64,000 nucleotides of DNA. Origin: Saksenaea vasiformis B4078 (taxonomy: Eukaryota; Mucoromycota; Mucoromycetes; Mucorales; Saksenaeaceae). Every line of letters starts with the position of its first letter. Positions within the stretch are counted from its first letter, which is position 1. The stretch spans positions 43,817-107,816 of the forward strand of contig JNDT01001891.1 of NCBI GenBank assembly GCA_000697055.1, written 5' to 3'. Made by a program: the position numbers and the translations under genes. The notes beneath the pieces are model-generated. The model saw only the letters and a program-made list of their open reading frames with translations. It was not told the DNA's origin and ran no database searches. Positions 51,516 through 63,039 of this stretch are shown one piece after another.

Positions 51516-52481
51516 TTATTCTACGCGTGCTCGCTCAATACGAACAGTTGCTTTCGGTCTACATAAAATTACTGTTGGGAACATGTCATTGTAAAATAGG
51601 TGCATCTTACCTGTCGTTGGCATCAGTGGCAACCAATCCCATCCTTTTAATTACATTCATCCCATCGCTTACTCGACCAAAAATCGCGTGCTTGCCTTTT
51701 TGGCCGGGAATAGCTTTAGTTTGCAAGTGATCACAACGTTATTACATTTACCATCAAGCCACGGTGTGGGAGCCAACGTGATGAAGAACTGTGCTGTTTT
51801 AGAGATATCCAAGAAGACCCAGAATTCTTACCTGGGAACCGTTGGTATTTGGTCCTGCATTCGCCATACTAAGGATACCTGCGCCAGTGTGCTTCAACTG
51901 TGGATGAATTTCGTCTTCAAATTTATCGCTGAAGACATTTATTTAGCAATCGCATGCAAGAAGTCTCGAAGTTCGGACATTTACCCGTAGATAGAAGCTC
52001 CTCCACGTCCGGTTCCAGTTGGATCACCACCTAATAAGGATAATTTATGACGCTTAGGAATTCCTTCAGATTATTTAACGCATGCTTGCCTTGGATCATG
52101 AAATCCTAGAGTTTATCGTCAACCGTTTGTTATATTTCTGCAATCTCTACAAGAAGGTTTACGACTTACTGCAATGATGCGATGGAACTGCGCGTAAAGT
52201 ATGAGCCATGAAGGAATTGTTATTTCGACTTGTAACTTACACTGACACCATTGTAATAACCTCGCCTGGCCTAAAATAACGCAATCTTCAGTCAACCAGC
52301 AATTACATGAGGTAATAACCCACAAGCTCATAAAAGTTCCTACAGGTTCTATAAAATAAACGTTAAATGAGCGGTCCAGCAGTGTATGTATGGTTTACTT
52401 TGGTGCGTGATCCCAGTAAAGTTCAATCTGCACCTGTCCCATTGAGGTTTCTAGGATGACATTTTTCTGTTCGTCCGCCAT
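51516..52481 (-). CDS. PPIL1: Cyclophilin peptidyl-prolyl isomerase, PPIL1 type
   Basis: Ten exons: 52481-52399, 52348-52324, 52270-52241, 52187-52170, 52105-52090, 52030-51985, 51928-51832, 51788-51752, 51695-51611, 51558-51516; 159 residues (human PPIL1 is 166). It catalyses proline cis-trans isomerisation; PPIL1 sits in spliceosomes through SKIP. The family signature is complete: [25 protein letters not shown]-like [59 protein letters not shown]. The catalytic Arg lies in FHRII, inside an 18-base exon. Five exons are under 40 bases (25, 30, 18, 16, 37). The intron after 52090 begins with GC, not GT (CAAG|GCAAGC), and is the only GC-AG intron I found here. Confidence 0.92.
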
Positions 52482-55074
52482 ACTTGAGATCGTTCAAGAA
52501 GAAAGAAAATGATATTGAAGGGACAACATTTAGTGACTTGCCATTTCCACGAAAAGGGAACGCTCGATTTTGATGCTTCCTGCAACAATCCTCCTAACAA
52601 TCATATGTGTATTCGGCCTGGAGCCTTATGGATCGTTGATGTTCACACGCAGGGTTAACTCTCTTAAGGAGTTTTCTTGGACACTCCGAAAAGAACATGC
52701 TATAATCCTACTGCAAAGCAGGAGCCGCGATGTACCTAATATACGCTCATCCCAGTTGATAAGTCTATCATGCGTGTGTGTAAAAGTCACTACTGCAACT
52801 CCCAGGTAATCATCGACTTATAAGATTGATCTAGTATTCGGTAGCGACCGGTGGTCAACTGTTGCCGGAAGGGATCCAGCGTCTCATCGTTTCCTGACAG
52901 CAGGTTCGAGGCGCTTGAAAGGGCTATCGTCAATACTGCTTGATCATCTCGATTAGACAAGTGTATCCAGCTGCGAAAGACGGGAATAATCGATTGCCAC
53001 GCTGAAGGGCACCATGACAGGTGACATTCTTCGTTTCACCCTTGATACGACGACGTACCGTGGGAGACTTCGTCAGTTGATAACATAGAATACATGTCTT
53101 TGATGATCTATAGTCATTGGCCATGGCGACTGGTATATGCCGGTGATGTTGCTCACGCATTTTTCTTACCACCTCGTCGTAGGGAGTCCACTTATGCTCT
53201 AACCCGCTCCTGTCCCACTGGTCTCAACGCAAAATACGGGCAGGATATCTGAGTATATAAGATTGCTGGATTGCACGAATTGTCGTTTTTTGGACCCAAG
53301 TATAGCGCACGCCTATTTGTTGCGAAGTCATTGAGTCGTTATGATTTCCTCTACAAGAAAGGTAAAATCACGTAATGCTTACGTGCACCATGACATTTAT
53401 GGAACTGTACATCCAGTGCACTAAGGAATGAAGCACAATCTTTTATATTCTGTACAACAGGGACACCATCTGCTGCGGTAGATTCTGAAGAAAATTTTGC
53501 AGATCCTTTCAATCTTTAGTACCGGTGGATTAAGCTAACAAGGTAATCCGTCACCCCGTTGCAACTGACTTTTTTCTTCGCTCACGATTCCGAGCGTGTT
53601 TTCTTGTGGAAATCATTTCGTGCAATCTTTCGGCCGTTAGCTTAATAATTGTAGGATTTTCACATCTTTTACCGTCAAAGACATCTTCTGCATATCGTCC
53701 AACTCTTCAAGGGCACTGTACTTGTTGTAGAGATCCATATGAAATCTGCATCGCTCTGTTGTCAGTGGTACGATTACCGACGAGGTACAGCTTCCATAAT
53801 TGGTACGGCGAAAATCGATCGGCTTTTATCGTCAATTTCTGCCAACAGACTCCTGATATCTAGATGTTCAACGGAATCGCATCAGCATGGAGTATCTCAT
53901 GACGTGTAGCGACGGTCAGATCCTACGTATGCTTCGCGATTTCTATAGCCGTAGGAAATCTTCTCTTTGGAAGTCTTCCAACTCTCATAATATACTAACC
54001 CATGTGCTTTCACAGCTTTTGTCACCGGGCCTTTTCTGTATTTCCTCTTGCAAACGATTTTTCACGGATAAGTAGACTAGTCCTTCGCAAACATCCGCCT
54101 GAAGCGATTCTACTTGCTTTATTTTTTTTTTCTTGTTGCGTATCGCATAGGTTTGCCACCGGGTTACTGAACATCGTTATTGACTCGTGCATTCGTTGTT
54201 CTTTCTGCTTTTTTTCTTTCCGATTACATAATACGTACAAAGACGATGCAGCTTCATACGATTATATGTTGTGAAACAGAGTTACCATGATTGATCCGCT
54301 ACCATATTTAAGGTCTTTCGCGGCTGGAAAATAGGTATGTCTGGAAATTTGAGTGGCTTGCTGTCTAGTATAACAGTAACTGCGGCTAGGCGACAGGGAT
54401 GGGTTCAAAACTGTTGTCACATTTTCATGAAAAGTCATAGGTACGAGACCTCAGTGCAGAATAAACGTCAAAGGCGACATCTTTGGGTAATTTGTCGAAC
54501 ACCAAACCATAACGGTGTAACCTTTCCAAAGCAGTTTTTGTATTTCCATTTGCTAGCGGACACTGCCTATCGTCTTGATGTGTTTCCTCGATCTCCTCGG
54601 TAAATGCCACTATCTCAGGATCTGGTGCAATGGAATATCCAAATGCATGTACTGGCTTTGCCGACCATCCATAATCAATTATAAAATAATCATATGAATT
54701 GCACTCTATGAATAGGAAAATAAATAAATAGAAGTAAACATAATTAATCACTGCTGTTAGAAATAATGCATGCCAGTAGCTGGCTTCCCACCACTTTTTT
54801 CCACAATGACTGAAAAAAGACATCAATACATGTGCAATACAATCTTGACAAAGTTTTCTCGATTACTTTCAGGATAATTTTTGTGTTGTATTAGCTGGGT
54901 ACAACCAATAACAAGTAACAAGGTGACCATACAGGAGATTGGTTGCGTGAAGGGTTCTGTTGCAGATATCCAATCGCCGCACAGTTCGAGGCTAGCTGCC
55001 GATTCTTAAAATTGCTAAAAAGTCACACAGGGAAGATTCATCACACACTAGCCTGCTCTATTTTCATTTTCTTT
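52482..55074. other. Intergenic region with a Fanzor-like relic
   Basis: Apart from the nuclease relic at 52890-53200, the stretch holds only short or frameshifted open frames. A 133-residue minus-strand frame (54425-54826) has a hydrophobic N-terminus and may be chance. The missing front part of the relic should lie at 53.2-54.9 kb, but I could not recognise it. Confidence 0.45.
52890..53200 (-). pseudogene. C-terminal relic of a Fanzor/TnpB-like RNA-guided nuclease
   Basis: On the minus strand, VPVAMANDY-like PVAMANDYRSSKTCILCYQ (about 53135-53080) is the TnpB/OrfB zinc-ribbon entry motif (EFRTSKxCxxC). A charged segment with a Cys (KNVTCHGALQ) and, after one frameshift, NRDDQAVLTIALSSASNLL (about 52953-52898) follow. 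The last is the RuvC-III RDxxAAxxIA motif. The order and spacing fit the end of Fanzor proteins, common in transposons of early-diverging fungi. The rest of the protein is not found upstream. Confidence 0.75.
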
Positions 55075-56027
55075 ATGCCTTCGCCATCAAGATCTCCTCC
55101 AAGAAGTCGATCTCGCCGAACATCCCCACCAACATCATCTCGTAGCCAATATAGAGACACCGGATATCGTTACTCACGCTCTCGTTCACGCAGCCGTTCG
55201 CCAGCACCACGTTCAACTCGACGCAGAGATCCATCACCGCGCCGATCACGTTCTCGTTCACCAAATTTCCGTCGTAATCAAGACCAAGATTCCTCAGCCC
55301 GTCGTCATAGAGATAGATCGCCACGTGGACGCAGGACAAAATACGAATGGGGTCGGGCAGAGGATCGTGCGCGCGAAGAGAAAAAGGAAGAGACGATAAA
55401 AAAAGAAGAACCAAACTTTGGTCTATCTGGAAAGCTCGCAGCTGAAACCAACACTTACAAAGGCGTTGAATTGAAGTATAATGAACCACCAGAAGCTGCA
55501 AAACCGAAACAGAAATGGCGACTTTACGTTTTCAAAGGATCAGAACAGATAGGTAAAACGAAGTATTACCGATCCATACGGATTCATTTCGTTCTCCGTA
55601 GATCTGCTGCATCTTCATCGACAGAGCTCCTTTTTGGTCGGCCGCGATCGTGTGGTAAATCGTGCTGCGCATTAAAATTCTAGGCTTTTCTGAGCTTTTT
55701 ACCTTGCAGGTGGCCGATGTGCCTGTAGATCATCCTTCTTGCTCCAAACAACACGCTGTGGTACAATTTCGTCGGGTGACTGAAGAAGATGATATTGGAT
55801 TACCTAGAGAGGTCATCAAGTAAGATATCCTTTTAAGAAAAAAAAGAAAGAAGGCCTAATAACTGCATAGACCATTTGTGATCGACCTTGAGTCTACTAA
55901 TGGTACATTCCTTAACGGCGATCAGATACCTGCTACTCGCTTCGTAGAACTGCGTGTAAAAGATGTGCTTAAATTTGGTCATAGCACTAGGGAATATGTG
56001 TTACTTCATAGCGAAGCCACAGATTAA
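55075..56027 (+). CDS. PML1: FHA-domain splicing factor, SNIP1/Pml1 (RES complex)
   Basis: Four exons: 55075-55552, 55602-55654, 55710-55819, 55871-56027; 265 residues. Residues 1 to about 110 are an Arg/Ser-dipeptide (RS) domain typical of splicing factors. A charged linker with NFGLSGKLAAETNTYKGVEL, conserved in SNIP1, follows; the FHA domain covers about 148-262: WRLYVFKGSE, FLVGRDRVVADVP, HPSCSKQHA, STNGTFLNGDQIP and LKFGHSTREYVLLH. The phosphothreonine-binding Arg, Ser and Asn of the FHA fold are present. Pml1 with Bud13 and Snu17 forms the pre-mRNA retention and splicing complex; yeast Pml1 lacks the long RS domain, while human SNIP1 has it. Stop is TAA at 56025. Confidence 0.95.
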
Positions 56028-57319
56028 ATATAAGGGCTGGATGATCATAGGCGATCAATGAAAAAGTAATGCATGTGTAGAAAATTAGCTGCTTCCATAG
56101 TATTGTTGCTGTTCAAGTTGGCTCTTTTTTTTTGCATTATAAAGCGGGAGTCGACACATACAACAGTGATCCTGTAAAAAAATATTTCTGCTTGGGGGTC
56201 TGCATACCTGGAATATGTTACTGACAGAGTATCTGGGCCACACAGCTATCATAGAAACAAATTATTCCATACCGATAAGATAGCCAAATATCACTTCTGT
56301 AATGAAGGCGAATTTTCAGACTTCGGTGCTGGATCTTAAACCATTTTATAAAGAAACATCGATTTGGAATACGCAATCTCATTGGCAGGCTATGCTACAA
56401 AGCTGTTCCCCTTCGCAAGGTTATTGGCTGACTAACACGGAGTTCCAACGTCCGGAGCATCCAAAAGTTGAGTGAATGCGGCGTGTTCGCGCATCAGATC
56501 CTCTCTTTAAAAAGTGCTTTTCTAAATAAAGCGGGTGCATCCTCTTTAGAAATGCTTATAATATCATATGGCAGAAATCATTTCAACGAGCGTATTTCTT
56601 AGAACACTGGGAGTTGATATTGTACGTATACTTATTCGTCATCTTTCGAATTGGAAAATGACATGGTACCTACGGAGGATGATCATTATCATGACTATTA
56701 CCATCGAGTACTAATCATTGAGATGTCAATCCAGCGCCTCGCCCTTTCTTTCTTACCAGGAAGCGCCCGAGGAATTAACGTATCTTGCGCTCTTAGAGGA
56801 TCTGGGATCCTTCCTCGAAAACAAATGACGATGTATACAGCAATATACATGTCTAGACGAATAGAGCTAGCTGTAGTGCTATTGCTTTTTTGTGTATTTT
56901 TTTTTGACTTTTCTTCCTTAGACGAGTCTTGAACAGATCTTTTTTACAGTGCCTTTCATTTAAGGTATTATACATTTCGTTGAATAGACGCTGGAAAATG
57001 TAAAACGTGTAGCATAGAAATATCACTCAACTTTTCTCACTTCTCTCAAACTTATTTTTGCCATGATATGGGTCTCATGTATGATGCTACAAAGCGAAGT
57101 TGACGGGTCTATTCAAGTGTAGACAGACTTTCTTTCTAGAGGTGTATGACTTAAGTTACATACTTTTTAACACGGCTCAAAATGAGGAAGCTACAACTTC
57201 CTTTTGAACCCAATTTCCTTTTTTGGAATTGTGATTTGTGCGCATTATATCAAACTGATGACAAAAAGACAGAACGCATGCTCTTAATCTACCTTACCTT
57301 TTTTTTTCTATTCTAGCAA
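56028..57319. other. Intergenic region, nothing recognised
   Basis: No open frame with a recognised motif. It may include the left end of the Fanzor-bearing transposon, but I could not identify terminal repeats. Confidence 0.45.
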
Positions 57320-60300
57320 ATGGCTCCTCTTAAGCGTAAATCGCAATTCAAGATCCCACGTAAGAGGACATTCCAATGAATGAGCTTACTTACGACTCAG
57401 GACATTAGAACCTAAACGACAAAGACACGGACAGAGCGAAGATACTGATAATGACGAAGGGAATCATGAAGGTGAAGGGAATATACTAATGTACATTGCT
57501 TAAATGGAGCTCTGTCAGATCCCTTAAGGAAGGCGGACCAGTCGGAAGCGTCTGACAGCACTGTAAGTTGGTTACGATCGATCTGCAAAAAAGTCCGATG
57601 CACCTGCAGTGCGGAAGAGGAAGAGAAAAATAGACGAGCAAGAGGAGGCAAAAGCAGCAGGAAGAAAGCTGCAAAAATAGAAGAATCAAAGAAAGTCTAT
57701 ATTGATGATCCGGATAAGTTTTGTAAAGCTTGCAAAGATGCGTCACCCAGCACAATGCGATCACATTCCCCTAGATCTAGCCAACTATGTCCTTTCCATA
57801 TCCCTTCGGCTGCCGAAAGACGAAAAACGAATCTAGGCGAAAAAATGAGTAGCTACACTCGAAAAATTAGCCTGTCATCCGTGTGTAGTGAGGCCGTGAC
57901 GAAGAAAATCGTGGATCTGCAGACGGTCATTCGGGGTAGGCAATATCCTTTTCGCTACAACATTCAACTGAATAATTAATAAGTGACGTAGCTCTGACTG
58001 TAGAAGCGGAACTTGTAGCGAGTCGTTTTGTTCTTTGGCGTATGAACAACGGAAAGCCTCTTCCCCTTCTTTGCTTCGAACAAGAATTTTTTTATGCATG
58101 TGGACAGATGGTGCTCGGACGGAATGTCACATCTCGGCAGCTATTGAGGCAACCAGAAATAATGGACGATCTACGGCGAGTCCACGAAGAGTATGAGCGT
58201 TTGAGGACGCATGAAAATGATAGAATATTCACAAACATGTCCGGTGACGTTATGCACCGTTTCTCGGCCACATGCAAGGAAATGTCAACCGCGGCCAGGA
58301 ATCATATCGTCGAAAATTATTCAGTTCGCATTGAAAAGTATATCAAATGCCTTCTTGGGAATGAATTGGAGGCATTTTATCAACGAAAGACATGCACTGA
58401 CTTCTTTTTTTTACGTGAAGGAAAAATTGAAAACCGAGATTTCAAGAGACAACTTGAAAAAGCTTGCAAAATTCACTTATGATATCGCAGCAAAAGGACA
58501 GCTGCATTATCCTTATTCAGTTGCAATGAAGAATACGTATAAGACAGCAATAATTTCAGTTTTGAAGAAGGTCAATGTTTGCCCTGAAGGTGTACCTGTC
58601 ACGTCAACGGAACTATCTGCGAAGCCTCATATATATGCTCAGTGTTTATTCGAAGTTCTGAAACAATTAGAGCCATTAGGTGATCAGCCCATTAGAAAAC
58701 AAACTTCAACTCCATCTCGCGGCTGGCTATACCGGAAATTCTCTGAAAAACTACAAAGCTTCAAGAACCTATCAAAACGCCAAAAAAAAAATCGACTAGT
58801 CGGAAAGGTGTTAAGAGCAATCTGCAGCATTGCTGCCCAACTGCCAAAATTATGTTTAGGAGCAGATTGATTATGATGCTTATACTGCGTGTAGATAGAG
58901 AGTCAATCCGAGAACAAGGATTGCTATGTAGTCACTTCTCTGATCCTGTGCTCGAGATTAACTCCGCTTCATGCATCGACCTTCGTCGAAGGAGAAATTC
59001 GGTCTGAGCTTCAGGATAGACTTTCCGCGGAAGACTATGACTATATCCGAAACTTGATAGGAAAGATGGCCAGGAAGACAGCGCATGGTTCTTTTATGCT
59101 TAAGATAAAAGGGTCAAGCGAGCGTTTGTTTACAATGATGCCTAAAGTTGCGACCACCTCGAGATACATCGAAATAGACTTCCAGAACTAGCTTCCTTAG
59201 TAGGAGCGAATGGAAGAAAAGCAGACAAAATGGAACTATTTTGGAATACGTTTGACTTCACGAAGACAAAGGAGATACGATCTTTGGACGAGATGAAGAA
59301 TCCTGGACAAAAGGTGTTCCGTTCACTGACAACCGATGGCTATACTGCTGCGTTCACATTTTGCAGGAGGAAACCAGAAGTATAATCACGATCGAAAACA
59401 ATGGCCGATTTTCAAGACAACTTGCATTGCTTTGATCTAAGGGGAGTTGATCCTGGTATAACGGATGCGTACGTCTCTAGCGATGGTCACGGCGACAGTA
59501 GCCACGGGATCTTATCATCATCAACAAAAGAATTTTATCATCTAGCTAACTACAACACAAGCAAAGGCATTATCAAGAATATGAAGGAGCAAAACCCAGA
59601 GATTGAAAGAATAGAAAAAGCGATACCCAGTGCTAAGATGGCTAGCCTTTCCAATTTCGATCGATACTGCCAATACTTACTGTTACATATGCAAACGTTA
59701 CATTACCACTACGACAGGAGATACGCAAGTCTCCATTTCTGGAGGTGAGCTCAGCTACCTTTTTTCTGTATGCATAACGTCTAACTCAATCCTTGCTATT
59801 AACAAAAGGCATACGAGTCGCCAGCAAGCAATTAACGAATTTTCTGAACGTTTAATATCCGGTGGCACCAAGTACCCAAGCAAAAACACGAGGAATCAGC
59901 GGAAGCATCGGAAACAAAGGGAAAAACGACGGAAAAGAAAAAATGCATCTCAGCGAACATGTACCCGTCAAAAAACTGATCGTCGCGTTGACCAAAGGTA
60001 TATGCTTCCTGGACAACGAAAACTGATACTGATGGGTAGGAATACCATGAACAGTAGTAATACAACTGAGGCCAATTCCATCTCACAACAGACACAAGCT
60101 AAGGATAAGAGGTAGACAAGGAACATAAGGCACGATGCTGAAAATGAGAATAGGACTAAGTGGTCAAAAGCTACTCCACAACGGACGCCAAGACAACCCA
60201 TTATAGCGTTTGGTAGTGCCACATTTGGAAGTGCGCTGAAGGGATCGCGAGCAGGAATCTCCGGCATTGTCCGAAAGAAGTTGAAGGAAAATGAAAGAAG

Positions 60301-60490
60301 GGGAAGATGCAGCGTTGTAGATGTCGACGAGTTTAAAAACTTCGAAAATCTGTTCCCGTTGTGGCACAGAAGGATTGCGAAACGTGAAAGGATCACTGGG
60401 TCAGTCGCTACATGCCGTTCTGCAATGCAAAGGATGTAACACGATGTGAAATCGCGACTGTAATGCCAGCAGAAACCTCAGACATGTTGC
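57320..60490 (+). pseudogene. Broken Fanzor-like (eukaryotic TnpB) RNA-guided nuclease
   Basis: Exon-like segments: 57320-57359, 57409-57471, 57519-57935, 57992-58870 (one frameshift near 58400-58440), 59125-59384, 59401-59744 and 59809-60476. The start MAPLKRKSQFKIP and the next exon (PKRQRHGQ) form a nuclear signal; Lys/Arg-rich stretches follow. MPKVATTSRYIEIDFQN and FRSLTTDGYTAAFTFCRRK precede the RuvC-I motif GVDPGITDAYVS (Asp at 59449). Then come SRQQAINEFSERLISGG, IIAFGSATFGSALKGSRAG (60200-60256), VDVDEF, the zinc ribbon EFKTSKICSRCG with a second Cys pair CKGC (60330-60435), and RuvC-III NRDCNASRN (60448-60474). An extra A in a run near 60335-60339 breaks the frame inside EFKTSK, a TGA stands where Trp is expected before NRD, and TAG stops occur at 59190-59200. 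So it is recently dead rather than ancient. The order matches Fanzor1-type proteins of transposons. Confidence 0.85.
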
Positions 60491-60637
60491 AGCCCATATG
60501 GCTGTAAATGGCGACGATAGGCCTCCATCCTTTAGGAAAAAGAAATTGCGGGGACAAACCCCTTGCAATACATACAAGCGACTTCTTCCACGAATATATT
60601 ACGTTGTAGTTTATCAAGTCCACTAATCAACTGTTAT

Positions 60638-60662
60638 GGCTCGACGAAGCGAAGCGAGTCGT
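60638..60662. other. GC-rich imperfect hairpin downstream of the Fanzor relic
   Basis: GCTCGACGAAGCGAAGCGAG followed by TCG contains CTCG...CGAG and CGAC...GTCG pairings with an internal GAAGC direct repeat. It stands out in AT-rich surroundings about 150 bases after the last nuclease motif. Transposon end or guide-RNA scaffold are possible; neither is shown. Confidence 0.3.
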
Positions 60663-62236
60663 AGATACTTGTTATGACTACCAGGACATAACTAACGTCT
60701 ATCCCATCAAAATAAAAGATAAAAGTAAAAATAAAAGGGACGTAGCAAACGTATGGATCGCGGATCTTTTCTCTCAAAGAGCAAACGAATTGTAACTCTC
60801 TCGCATCAAACAGTCGTTAATAGTACGGTGTTAAGGATCTGATATCTCTCTCGAACGACCAAATTTGCTGTGTAGAAATTCATGGTTGTCGCAGAAGCGC
60901 CATGCTATGCGACATATGTGGTATTTCTGCGGCCTCTAGTAATATTCCGGGATTTTGTCCACATCTGGACAGTCCTGCGCCAATCATTGCAAGGTTCAGT
61001 CTGAGCAGCCTATCTAGTCTAGAAACTGTATAGTTATCCATAGCCAGGAGATAAGGAGATCGGATAATACTGTTGAAGGCGATATACCAGCTTATATGCA
61101 AATAAAAGTTGGAGCCACAACTCTCACAAAAAAAAAGATATACCAGCTTATATCACCTGGTAGTTTAATGCCGTTATCAATGTCTCTCTTCTCGTCATTT
61201 TTCTGCTGCCGTCTACTTCATTCATGGCAACCTGTAATTGTAATGATTCTTCCCGGGCCTTTAAATCTTCCTTGTTTGCATTGACTCGGTCATTATAAAC
61301 TTTTCCAAAATACCATTTCGCGATAACCATAGCTTGCGATCCTTTTTTCATAGTCAATTTGGTTGAGAACCCTAAACTGAGTAATATAATGTCGTATCGA
61401 TCCCGGATCTGAAATAACCGAACAAGATCACCAGAGGACGATAGACGAAACAATAAAATAACAGAAGAAGAATGATACTTTATTATCCAACGATGTTCGC
61501 TTTTTATATTTTCTAATCAGGTCTATTCTTATGTAATCGTTTACGGTTGTTCTGTCTCAAAAGGAATAGTTCTTCGACGGATTCGTGCGCGATGTATTCT
61601 TGGGGAAGTTTATGCTTTTGGAAGACGGCCGAGAGACAAAAGGAAGTTGCCTTGTAGAGACTTCGATCCGTTGTGTTACTGACTACCAAAAGTGGAGATC
61701 GAGTGCAACGATGCGACAATAATCGTTGCAATGATATCAAAAGAAATTTTGGTGAAGTTAGTAGACGGTAGAATCTGAACAAAAAAGGTATCCTGGAAAT
61801 GCAATAACTCGTCTTCCTCGTGTCGTTTCGGTTGATCTGGGTTTTCTTCCGAATCACTGTAAACGTAGCCGATCGGTTAAACCCACAGGGGATCAGAGAA
61901 ACGAGAAGATAAAATAAAATAGGGATCGAAAGATGTCCTTTATTCTTTTGCAATGAACTTCTCTATTTATATTTTCTATGTGCCTGAACGGATTACGGTA
62001 AAATAGATTTACTTCTAAAGCCGCAGAAGACTACTTCACCAATGATCGATGTTTTCCATTAACTAATCTCAAACATCGTCATTCTTGAACTTCTTCCGAG
62101 TTCTTCTGCGATCCGACTTATTCGTCTGTTTCAGGCACGGCAAAATTGAATTCCGAATCCCCTAGATCGGATTCTGGCGACGACACTCGGTTCCTGAGCC
62201 TGATTGGTCTAAAACCTTGTGTAACAATACGTTTCG

Positions 62237-62251
62237 GAAAAGTAAAAGAAG
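62237..62251 (-). terminator. Pol III T-rich terminator after the initiator tRNA
   Basis: The minus strand reads CTTCTTTTACTTTTC directly after the tRNA 3' end, providing two TTTT runs that stop RNA polymerase III. Confidence 0.75.
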
Positions 62252-62323
62252 TAGCTGATGGTGGTTTCGATCCGCCGACCTTTGGGTTATGGGCCCAACG
62301 CGCTTCCTCTGCGCTAATCAGCT
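62252..62323 (-). tRNA. Initiator tRNA-Met (CAU)
   Basis: 72 bases fold as a full cloverleaf. The acceptor stem AGCTGAT pairs with ATCAGCT, with discriminator A. The D-arm TAGCG..GGAAGCG is normal. The anticodon stem GGGCC[CATAA]CCC carries the three G-C pairs typical of initiators, with anticodon CAU. The T-loop GATCGAAAC has A in place of T54, and the first pair is A1-U72; both are eukaryotic initiator marks. No intron. A T-run (CTTCTTTTACTTTTCC) follows on the minus strand as Pol III terminator. Confidence 0.95.
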
Positions 62324-62693
62324 GTGATTTTTTATTAAGAAGCATGTACAAATTTCTGGTCCCCGACGAGAAACGGCAAATACGGCTCAATTTGGTCATT
62401 TGTATAATAATTTTGGTAATTTTTTCTTGCTTTGTTGGATCATTTCGTGAAATGTCAAGGTCCAATGACTTACTCTGACCATGGATGGGATACTTGATAC
62501 TAATTATTATATCTATTAGTCTAATAACTTATATTTTTCTTTTTTACTTTTTTTTCTATTTTATGTCAATCTTTATTTTATTTTTATTTTTTATTTTTTT
62601 AAATTGTATGAGTTTTTTTATTTATTTTTTAAGTCAGTCTTTTTATTTGCTCTGCCTCTGTTAGTTATTTCTGAGAAACTACCATTAACTAGA

Positions 62694-62820
62694 GATCAGC
62701 ATGAATAAATATATTCGAATATTTAGTAGGATATTCATATTCGTTTGTCTAAAGTAAGAATATATTCATGTTCATTCGAATATTTTTAAGAATATTTGTA
62801 TTCGTTCATTTATTCATATG
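62694..62820. repeat. Palindromic ATTCGAATA subterminal repeats of the hAT element
   Basis: At least four related sites: ATATTCGAATATTTAG, ATATTCATATTCG, ATTCATGTTCATTCGAATAT and ATATTTGTATTCG. They alternate in orientation within 125 bases. Confidence 0.8.
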
Positions 62821-63039
62821 CGAGATCATAACATGATTCATTGAGTTCTAAGTTCTATTAATCATTGCAATCTCGGCATACAAATTAAGCAAAATATATA
62901 GAAGACAGGCAGCCATGAGTGCGCTATAATTGCTGAACTCATTTCAGAAGTCGCATTGTTCAAGTTAATTAGCATAGTTGCAATGTTTATTGTAAGAAGA
63001 CAAAATGGTAACAAAAAAGAACGGCACTAAAATAAAGAA

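Larger units (their letters stand above)
60491..62251. other. Downstream flank of the Fanzor relic and unrecognised sequence
   Basis: A short GC-rich hairpin-forming stretch lies at about 60638-60662. A direct repeat GATATACCAGCTTATAT occurs at about 61080 and 61137. Two minus-strand open frames (61148-61453, 61513-61953) lack recognised motifs and share similar downstream sequence (TTTATATTTTCT near 61503 and 61967), suggesting a duplicated element. Confidence 0.4.

Noticed and set aside
61513..61953. 146-residue minus-strand frame, considered as retrotransposon integrase tail
   Set aside because: Some Arg-rich resemblance only; no reverse transcriptase, RNase H or integrase motif nearby.
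62118..62465. 115-residue minus-strand frame
   Set aside because: It runs straight across the initiator tRNA gene and has no protein motif.
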